A DNA stretch of 43,528 nucleotides from Betaproteobacteria bacterium (lineage in GTDB: Bacteria; Pseudomonadota; Gammaproteobacteria; Burkholderiales; CAIKXV01): assembly GCA_021298815.1 (NCBI GenBank), contig JAJTHE010000089.1, forward strand, positions 1-43,528. Direction: 5' to 3'. The notes under the pieces are model-generated. The model worked only from the letters and a program-made list of their open reading frames with translations. It was not told the origin of the DNA and did no database searches. A program made the position numbers and the translations under genes. This document shows positions 22,456-28,961 of the stretch, one piece after another (the stretch's first letter is position 1; every line of letters starts with the position of its first letter).

Positions 22456-23802
22456 TCATGCAGTCGTGGCCGGTCGAAGGAACCTGCCCAGCGGATCGCC
22501 GACGGGGGCGCCGTCGCGCATCACTTCGTGCCCGCGCAGCAGCACCCGCACCGGGGCACCCTGCACCATCCGTCCGGCGAACGGCGTGTAGCGCGCCTTC
22601 GAGAGCTGGTCCTCGTCGCGGACCTGCCAGCGGCGCGCCATGTCGACGAGCACGACATCCGCGTCCGCACCGACGCACAGTTCACCCTTGCGTCCACCGA
22701 GCCCGAACAGCCGGGCAGGACCGGTCGCGCACGTCCTCACGAGTCCGGGCAGGTCGAGCAGCCCCTGCTGCACCAGCATCAGCATCGTCGGCAGGAAGGT
22801 CTGCAGGCCGGGGATGCCACCCGGGGCCTTCCAGATGTCTCCCTGGCCGGCCGCCTTCTCCGCCGGCAGGTGCGGCGCATGGTCGGTCGCGACGATGTCG
22901 ATCACCCGTTCCTCCAGCGCGCGCTGCATCGCGAGTACGTCGCCCGCCGGCCGCAGCGGCGGTGCCACCTTCGCTTTGGGCCCCTGCCTCCCGAGTTCGC
23001 CTTCGTCGAGCAGCAGGTTGTGCGGCGTCACCTCCGCGGTGATGTGCGCGGAGTCCTTCAGTGCCGCAAGGACCTGCGCACCCGAGGCACAGCTCACCTG
23101 GCGGATGTGCACGCGCGCACCCGACTCGCGCGCCGCCACGCAGGCCCGGGCGATGCCCAGGGCCTCCGAGACGGGCGGCCGGGTCGGCGGGAAATCCTGC
23201 CAGGCGCCGGTCGAACCCGCACGGATCGCGGCCGTGCGCCTGGAGACGACATCGTGGTCGCCCGGCGTGATGCCCGCGACCGCGCCCGCCGCGGCCACCC
23301 GGGCCAGTGCCTGCAGCAGCGACTCCGCATCCGGCACGAGCAGCGAGGGAGAGACATCGGCCAGGAAGATCTCGAACGAGACGGCCCCCGCCTCGACCAG
23401 TTCCTCGACGTGGCAGGCCTGCGCGCCGATCGCCGCCTGCAGCATGAAATCCGTCCACGCCTGGCCTTCGGCAAGCGCACGCTTGGCTTCGAACTGGCTC
23501 GCGGTGAACGTGAGCGGATCGTCGGTCGGCATCACCATCACCGTCGTCACGCCCCCCGCCAGCGCGGCGCGCGTACCCGCGGCGAAGCCTTCCTTGTGCA
23601 CCAGCCCGGGCTCGCGCAGGTGGACATGGGCATCGACCAGTCCGGGCAGCAGGTGCAGTCCGGCGGCGTCGAGCGTGCGCTGCGCCTGCAGCGATTCCCC
23701 GGGCGCGACGATGGCCTCGATGCGTCCGTCGGCGATGCCGATATCCGCGGCCATGACGCGGTCGGAGGTCACGAGCAGTCCGTTGCGGATGGCGAGGTCC
23801 AC
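22456..23802 (-). CDS. dihydroorotase/allantoinase/hydantoinase-like cyclic amidohydrolase
   Basis: This 448-residue protein should open a cyclic amide ring. The metal motif DAHVHLREPG gives His59 and His61, and ATDHAPHLPAEK supplies the later His/Asp. The bridging carboxylated Lys of hydantoinases and allantoinases (in an FKxF motif) is Glu144 here (SFEIFLAD). Type I dihydroorotases also lack the carboxy-lysine and use an acidic residue, so a working metal site is still possible. I choose GTG 23802 because the reading further upstream runs through a perfect 25-bp palindrome that looks like an operator. It is probably not the pyrimidine-synthesis pyrC, given its catabolic neighbours, including the carbamoylases. 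It is divergent from the racemase-aminotransferase-amidohydrolase operon. Confidence 0.88.
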   Translation of the reverse strand: MDLAIRNGLLVTSDRVMAADIGIADGRIEAIVAPGESLQAQRTLDAAGLHLLPGLVDAHVHLREPGLVHKEGFAAGTRAALAGGVTTVMVMPTDDPLTFTASQFEAKRALAEGQAWTDFMLQAAIGAQACHVEELVEAGAVSFEIFLADVSPSLLVPDAESLLQALARVAAAGAVAGITPGDHDVVSRRTAAIRAGSTGAWQDFPPTRPPVSEALGIARACVAARESGARVHIRQVSCASGAQVLAALKDSAHITAEVTPHNLLLDEGELGRQGPKAKVAPPLRPAGDVLAMQRALEERVIDIVATDHAPHLPAEKAAGQGDIWKAPGGIPGLQTFLPTMLMLVQQGLLDLPGLVRTCATGPARLFGLGGRKGELCVGADADVVLVDMARRWQVRDEDQLSKARYTPFAGRMVQGAPVRVLLRGHEVMRDGAPVGDPLGRFLRPATTA

Positions 23803-23826
23803 GGGGCGTTCCGGGCGCGGGGTTTG

Positions 23827-23851
23827 CACGACGGCACGGCGTGCCGTCGTG
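23827..23851. promoter_or_regulatory. perfect 25-bp palindrome in the divergent promoter (likely operator)
   Basis: Arms CACGACGGCAC (23827-23837) and GTGCCGTCGTG (23841-23851) match exactly around GGC. It lies 25 bp before the cyclic amidohydrolase start and 87 bp before the racemase-like start, a position from which one regulator could control both directions. No regulator gene is within the window's catabolic locus. Confidence 0.6.
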
Positions 23852-23938
23852 TTCGGGGCGAGGCCGGAAGGATGATCCGGCCCTACGGCTCTGTTATCGT
23901 AGCGGCTCGGGTCCTCCCTGTCACCCACACGGCTTCCC

Positions 23939-24655
23939 ATGTACGGCCATCGCGCGAAGATCGGATTGATCATCCCGTCGAACAATACGGTGATCGAACC
24001 GGAGCTGGCCGCCATGTGCCCGCCGGGCGTCACGGTCCATGGCAACCGGATACTCACCCACGGCAACACGCCCGAGGGGATCGTCGAGATGGAAAAGGGC
24101 GCCGCGCGCGCCGTCGCCGAGTTCGCGCGGGCGCGGATGAGCGTGATCGCCTATGCCTGCCTGGCCACCAGCCTGGTGAAGGGGGCCGCCTGGACGCGCG
24201 CGGTCGTCGACCGGATAGCCGCCGACACGGGCGGCGCGGCGACCACCGCCGCACTGGCAACCGCAGAGGGGGCGCTCGCGCTCGGCGCGACCCGCGTGTC
24301 GGTGGCCACGCCCTATACCATGGCCGTGCAGGCCCACGTGGTGCCTTTCCTCGAAAGCCTCGGCCTTTCGGTGGCCGCCACGCAGACGCTCGACGTGCAG
24401 GATTCCCACGGCCTGTGGAAGACCCCGCCAGAGGTCGTCGAGGCGCTCGCAGTGGCGGTCGACCGGGACGATGCGCAGGCCGTCCTGATCCTGTCCACGG
24501 ACTTGCCATCGGCCGGCTCGATCGAGCGCCTGGAGCGGCGGCTCGGCAAGCCGGTAGTCACCACCAACCAGGCGATCGCATGGCACGCACTGCGCCTGTC
24601 GGGCATCGCCGACCCGGTCGACGGATTCGGCCGGCTCCTGTCGATCGAAAGGTAA
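23939..24655 (+). CDS. Asp/Glu racemase-superfamily protein (maleate isomerase-like), copy 2
   Basis: The 238-residue protein begins MYGHRAKIGLIIPSNNTVIEPEL, as maleate isomerase-like proteins do. The first catalytic Cys is Cys74 (AYACLATSLV). The second site, normally Cys before TDL, is Ser186 (LILSTDLPSAG). It is related to copy 1 at 20541-21236, which has Ala at that site. Candidate roles are isomerisation, racemisation or decarboxylation of a dicarboxylate or ureide; a two-Cys racemase mechanism is unlikely. It starts an operon: the aminotransferase begins 7 bp after its stop and the M20 amidohydrolase 12 bp after that. Confidence 0.86.
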   Translation: MYGHRAKIGLIIPSNNTVIEPELAAMCPPGVTVHGNRILTHGNTPEGIVEMEKGAARAVAEFARARMSVIAYACLATSLVKGAAWTRAVVDRIAADTGGAATTAALATAEGALALGATRVSVATPYTMAVQAHVVPFLESLGLSVAATQTLDVQDSHGLWKTPPEVVEALAVAVDRDDAQAVLILSTDLPSAGSIERLERRLGKPVVTTNQAIAWHALRLSGIADPVDGFGRLLSIER

Positions 24656-24662
24656 CCGGACC

Positions 24663-25892
24663 ATGAACGACGCGGCGGCAAACGAACCGGGCAAGCAGCT
24701 TTCGCGGCGGATGTCCCTGGTCGCGCTGAATCCGATCATCGCGGTGATGAACCGTGCCCGTGCGCTGCGCGCAGCGGGCACCCGTGTGTGCGACTTTTCC
24801 GTCGGCGAGCCGGACTTCGATACGCCCGGCCACGTTCAGGATGCCGCGATCGCGGCGATCCGGCGCGGAGACACGCGCTACACGGCGACCGACGGCACTA
24901 TCGCGCTGAAGGAAGCCATACAGGCGAAGTTCCGGCGCGAGAACCGCCTCGAGTACCGCGTCGATCAGGTCACGGCGGCGGCCGGCGCCAAGCAGGTGAT
25001 CTACAACGCCTTCCAGGCCACGCTCGACCCCGGCGACGAGGTGATCATCCCGGCGCCCTACTGGACGTCCTACCCGGACGTGGTGCGCCTGGGCGGCGGC
25101 CGGCCGGTCATCGTGCCTTGCGACCGCGCATCCGGCTACCGGCTGTCCCCGACGGCACTCGAACAGGCGATCACCCCGCGCACGAAGTGGCTGGTGCTCA
25201 ATTCGCCCTCCAATCCGACCGGCGCGGTCCATTCGTCCGACGAACTGCGCGCGCTGGCCGACGTGCTGGAACGGCACCCGCAGGTGCTGGTGCTGTCGGA
25301 CGACATCTACGAGCACCTCGTCTATGACGGCCAGGCGTTCACGAGCATCGCGCAGGTCGCGCCGTCGCTGCATCCGCGCGTGCTGACGGTCAACGGCGTC
25401 TCGAAGACCTATGCGATGACCGGCTGGCGCATCGGCTATGCCGGCGGACCGACGCCGCTGATCCGGGCGATGGCCGCGATACAGTCGCAGGCGACGTCGA
25501 ATCCCTGCTCGATCAGCCAGGCCGCCGCAGTGGCAGCCCTGCTCGGACCGCAGGAACTGGTCGCCGAGCGCCGCGCCGACTTCGAGCGGCGCCGCGACGT
25601 CATGGTGGAAGGCCTGCGGCACGCGCCCGGGCTGGTGTTCGACGTACCGCAGGGCGCCTTCTACGTGTATGTCGACTGCAGCGCGCTGATCGGCCGCAGG
25701 ACGCCCGAGGGCACGACGATCGTCGACGACACCGCACTGGCGAACTACCTGCTGGAACACGCGCATGTCGCGACCGTGCAAGGCGCAGGCTTCGGCTTCT
25801 CCCCGGCGATCCGGCTGGCCTATGCCACTGCCGAAGCCGACATCCGCCACGGTTGCGCGGCCATCGTGGCCGCATGCAACGCCCTGCACTGA
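24663..25892 (+). CDS. PLP-dependent class I aminotransferase (aspartate aminotransferase-like)
   Basis: The 409-residue protein is a complete fold-type I aminotransferase. SVGEPDFDTPGHV and DTRYTATDGTIALKEAI are the usual N-terminal motifs, NSPSNPTGAV holds the PLP-contacting Asn, and the Schiff-base lysine is Lys248 (NGVSKTYAMTGWRIGY). The C-terminal arginine region lies near FSPAIRLAYATAEADI. The pattern fits subgroup I-gamma aspartate/prephenate-type enzymes. In this operon it probably removes or supplies the amino group of an amino acid released by the M20 carbamoylase. It is cytoplasmic. Confidence 0.93.
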   Translation: MNDAAANEPGKQLSRRMSLVALNPIIAVMNRARALRAAGTRVCDFSVGEPDFDTPGHVQDAAIAAIRRGDTRYTATDGTIALKEAIQAKFRRENRLEYRVDQVTAAAGAKQVIYNAFQATLDPGDEVIIPAPYWTSYPDVVRLGGGRPVIVPCDRASGYRLSPTALEQAITPRTKWLVLNSPSNPTGAVHSSDELRALADVLERHPQVLVLSDDIYEHLVYDGQAFTSIAQVAPSLHPRVLTVNGVSKTYAMTGWRIGYAGGPTPLIRAMAAIQSQATSNPCSISQAAAVAALLGPQELVAERRADFERRRDVMVEGLRHAPGLVFDVPQGAFYVYVDCSALIGRRTPEGTTIVDDTALANYLLEHAHVATVQGAGFGFSPAIRLAYATAEADIRHGCAAIVAACNALH

Positions 25893-25904
25893 ACGGAGCC
25901 GACG

Positions 25905-27161
25905 TTGACCCTCGATACCTCTGCCTGCGCCGCGGTCTCCGAAGCACGCCTCCAGCAACGACATGACCGGCTCGCCGCGATCGGCGCGACGCCGCGGGGA
26001 GGCGTCAACCGGCTCGCATTGACCGATACCGACGCCAACGCCCAGGCGATGCTGGTCGACTGGGCGCTGCAGCGCGGGTTCCGTTGCTCGCGCGACGAGA
26101 TCGGCAACCTCTACATCCGCCGCGAAGGCACGCAATCCGGGCTGGACCCGGTGTTCATGGGTTCCCACCTGGACACCCAACCCACCGGCGGCCGGTTCGA
26201 TGGCGCCTACGGCGTCCTCGCCGGCTTCGAGGTGCTCGAGGCACTCGCCGACCTCGACCGGCCGACGCGTCGGCCGGTCGAGGTGGTCGCCTGGACCAAC
26301 GAGGAGGGCAGCCGCTTCCAGCCGGGCTGCATGGGCTCGGCCGCGTTCACCGGCGTGTTCCCGCTCGAGCGCATGCTGGCCGCGAAGGACCGCGACGGGA
26401 TCACCGCCGGCGAAGCCCTGGCGGCGATCGGTCGCGCGATGCCGCTGCCGGCGAGGCCGATGGCGTCGGTGCGGCCGGCCGCCTACCTCGAAGCGCACAT
26501 CGAACAGGGCCCGCGTCTTGAAGCGGCAGGCGCGACGATCGGCGTGGTCAGCGGCATCCAGGGAATCCGGCGCCTCGCGGTCAGCGTGCACGGCGAGGAA
26601 GCCCATGCCGGGACGACACCCCGCGCCGTGCGCCGCGACGCGGTCTCGGCAGCGGTCGCGGCGATCGCCGCGCTGGAAGCGCTGCTGCACGACACGGACG
26701 ACGTGGTGCGCTTCACCGTCGGGCGGATGGAGGTGGCGCCGAACTCGCCGAACACGGTGCCCTCCCGCGTCGATTTCAGCATCGACCTTCGCCATCCCGA
26801 CGCCGACACGCTGCGCACGCTCGGGGACCGGATCGAAGCGGTCGCATGCGAGGCGGCGCGGTCCCGCCGTTGCACGGCGGCGGTGACGCAGGTCTCCCAT
26901 GTCCAGCCGACCGTGTTCGACGACGCGACCGTGGCGCTCGTGAGGGAGGCCACCCGCCTGCTGGGATTCCCCAGCCTCGAGATGCCCTCGGGCGCAGGAC
27001 ACGACGCGATGTACCTGAGCCGGATCTGCCCGACCGCGATGGTGTTCGTGCCCTGCCTCGGCGGCGTCAGCCACAACGAGGCGGAGAGTGCAACCGCATC
27101 GGACCTCGCGGCGGGTACCCGCGTGCTGGCGGCTGCGCTGGTCGCGCTGGCCGATGCCTAG
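25905..27161 (+). CDS. allantoate/N-carbamoyl-L-amino-acid amidohydrolase (M20 family)
   Basis: The 418-residue protein starts at TTG 25905 with GGAG about eight bases upstream; no ATG is suitable. It belongs to the AllC/HyuC group of M20 metallohydrolases. His88 and Asp90 (GSHLDTQPTGG), Asp99 (RFDGAYG) and the Glu pair 133-134 (WTNEEGSRF) are the metal and catalytic residues; HIEQGPRLE and SGAGHDAMYL are also diagnostic. It cleaves N-carbamoyl groups from L-amino acids, or allantoate, or similar ureides. With the D-type enzyme at 16222-17172, the locus has carbamoylases of both unrelated families. It closes the three-gene operon and converges with Bug copy 3, 9 bp away. Confidence 0.92.
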   Translation: MTLDTSACAAVSEARLQQRHDRLAAIGATPRGGVNRLALTDTDANAQAMLVDWALQRGFRCSRDEIGNLYIRREGTQSGLDPVFMGSHLDTQPTGGRFDGAYGVLAGFEVLEALADLDRPTRRPVEVVAWTNEEGSRFQPGCMGSAAFTGVFPLERMLAAKDRDGITAGEALAAIGRAMPLPARPMASVRPAAYLEAHIEQGPRLEAAGATIGVVSGIQGIRRLAVSVHGEEAHAGTTPRAVRRDAVSAAVAAIAALEALLHDTDDVVRFTVGRMEVAPNSPNTVPSRVDFSIDLRHPDADTLRTLGDRIEAVACEAARSRRCTAAVTQVSHVQPTVFDDATVALVREATRLLGFPSLEMPSGAGHDAMYLSRICPTAMVFVPCLGGVSHNEAESATASDLAAGTRVLAAALVALADA

Positions 27162-27170
27162 CGCGATCGG

Positions 27171-28157
27171 CTATTCGCTCGCCCTCACCCCGAATTCCCT
27201 GATCGCCTTGGACCAGCGCGACACCTCGGCGCCGAGGAACTTGCCGAACGCTTCCGGCGACACCGGGTTCAGGTCGTAACCGCGCTCGCGCAGCACCTGC
27301 GACGAGGGCCCGTTGCCGGACAGGATGCCGTTGATCGTGGTGTTCAACTTCGTCACCACCGCGCGCGGCGTGCCGGCCGGGGCCAGCATGCCGAACCAGC
27401 CGCGGATGTCGGTGCCCTTGAAGCCGACTTCTTCCAGCGTCGGCGCATCGGGCGCCTGCGCGAAGCGCTTGTTCGACGTCACCGCGAGCAGCCGCAGCTT
27501 GCCCGCCTTGACCTGCGGCAGCGCGGCCCCGGGCCCGGTGAACGTGGTCTGTACCTCGTTGCCGAGGCTGGCGGCCATCAGCGGACCGGTGCCGCGGTAC
27601 GGCACATGGGTCATGTTCAGCTTCGCCGTCGAATAGAACAGCGCCTGCGACACGTGCGAGATCGCCGAGCCGGAACCGTAGTTGAACTTGCCCGGGTTGG
27701 CCTGCACCAGCTTGACGAACTCGGCCATGGTCTTGGCCGGCACCGACGGATGCAGCGTGATCAGGTAGGGCTGCTCGACCAGGATGGCGATCGGCGCGAA
27801 GTCCTTCATCACGTCGAACGGGGCCGGCGCGATCAGCGCCGGCGCGATCACGGTGGCCGCATCGACGATGGTGAGCGTATAGCCGTCGTTGATCGCACGC
27901 GCGCCGATCTGCGTGCCGACCACGCCCTGTGCGCCGGCCCGGTTGTCGATCAGCACCTGCTGGCCGAGCTGCTCGGACAGCTGCGGCGCGATCGCGCGCA
28001 TCACGAAGTCGGTACCCCCGCCCGGCGGGAAGGGCACGATCACGCGGATCGGCTTCACCGGATACTCGGGCGCGGCAGCGGCGAACGCACTGCCCGCGAA
28101 GACCGCGGTCAGGAAGGACGCGGCCAGGGGAAGCGCGAAGGGGCGCTGCTGCTTCAT
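27171..28157 (-). CDS. Bug/TctC-family periplasmic solute receptor (copy 3)
   Basis: The 328-residue precursor begins at ATG 28157 with a classical signal peptide (MKQQRPFALPLAASFLTAVFA, cleaved near AFAAAAP). The motifs RVIVPFPPGGGTDFVMR, NRAGAQGVVGTQ and THVPYRGTGPLMAA are nearly the same as in copies 1 and 2. The C-terminal ERGYDLNPVSPEAF and RWSKAIREFGVR align with copy 1. It converges on the M20 amidohydrolase and is probably part of the same substrate-uptake function. It has no membrane partners here, and either uses distant TctAB proteins or acts as a sensor receptor. Confidence 0.94.
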   Translation of the reverse strand: MKQQRPFALPLAASFLTAVFAGSAFAAAAPEYPVKPIRVIVPFPPGGGTDFVMRAIAPQLSEQLGQQVLIDNRAGAQGVVGTQIGARAINDGYTLTIVDAATVIAPALIAPAPFDVMKDFAPIAILVEQPYLITLHPSVPAKTMAEFVKLVQANPGKFNYGSGSAISHVSQALFYSTAKLNMTHVPYRGTGPLMAASLGNEVQTTFTGPGAALPQVKAGKLRLLAVTSNKRFAQAPDAPTLEEVGFKGTDIRGWFGMLAPAGTPRAVVTKLNTTINGILSGNGPSSQVLRERGYDLNPVSPEAFGKFLGAEVSRWSKAIREFGVRASE

Positions 28158-28215
28158 CGTGGAACTCCGTCGGCAATGGACTTCAGTGATCCACGGAATA
28201 TACCCCGGCCACCGT

Positions 28216-28758
28216 TCAGCGGACCACGGGCGGCGGCAGCACTATCTGGGTCTGCGTGACCAGCGCGACCAGCCTGCCGTCCTCGTTGGTGATGCGGGTC
28301 TGCCAGACGTTGGTGCTGCGACCGACATGCAGCGGGGTCGACTCGGCCAGAAGCACCGGCGGCTGTCCCGCGGCAAAGAAATTGGTCTTCGACTCCAGGG
28401 TGGTCGTGCGCCAGCCCGGCTCCAGGTTCATCACCGTGCCGGCCGCGCCGAGCAGGTCGGCGAAGGCCATCAGCACGCCGCCGTTCACCCGCTGGCCGCG
28501 GTTGGTGTGGTGCGGACGGATCGGCAGGCGGGCGACGATCTTCGTGCGCGTCGCAGACACCAGTTGCACCCCGATCCGGCGCGCTGGCTGCCCGTTCATG
28601 ATCAGGTTGGCGCCGACGATGCCGTTCTGCCGGAACGGTGGCGCCTTGGCCGGCGCCACGGGCTTCCTCCCCCTCGTCTTCTTCGCCGCCGATCCCTTCG
28701 CCGGTGAATTCTTCGCCAGCGACTTCTTCACCGCCACCTTCGCCTTGCCTGCAGCCAT
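28216..28758 (-). CDS. PaaI-like hotdog thioesterase with basic histone-H1-like N-terminal tail
   Basis: The 180-residue product has two parts. Residues 1-40 are almost only Lys, Ala, Pro, Ser and Arg (AKVAVKKSLAKNSPAKGSAA), like the tails of bacterial histone H1-like proteins. Residues 48-175 form a hotdog domain with RVNGGVLMAFADLLGAAGT, matching the HGGxLMxLAD pattern of PaaI/acyl-CoA thioesterases (Asn replaces the usual His), and TLESKTNFFAAG. The hotdog part should hydrolyse acyl-CoA thioesters. The tail may bind nucleic acid or membranes. The start is ATG 28758; it is divergent from the Aas-like gene, which also deals with acyl groups. Confidence 0.82.
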   Translation of the reverse strand: MAAGKAKVAVKKSLAKNSPAKGSAAKKTRGRKPVAPAKAPPFRQNGIVGANLIMNGQPARRIGVQLVSATRTKIVARLPIRPHHTNRGQRVNGGVLMAFADLLGAAGTVMNLEPGWRTTTLESKTNFFAAGQPPVLLAESTPLHVGRSTNVWQTRITNEDGRLVALVTQTQIVLPPPVVR

Positions 28759-28961
28759 CTCGCGCCCGCTCCTCGTGGTTTCAACATGGACTTCACTTTT
28801 CGCAGCCGCGGACGATACAGCTTCGATGACCCGTCTGGCGAGACCGGGCCCAGCCGCGGATCCCGTCGCCCCGCCGCCGCGCGTCAGGCACGTTTTGACG
28901 CACCCAGACCAACTGACCCACAATCGCCCTGCCGATCCACCCTCCCCGCATACCGAAGCCC

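Noticed and set aside
24558..27074. 838-codon open frame on the minus strand
   Set aside because: It is antisense to the aminotransferase and M20 hydrolase, both with intact active-site motifs.
19546..28157. Complete tripartite tricarboxylate transporter
   Set aside because: Only the solute receptors are present; no TctA or TctB membrane gene was found in the window.
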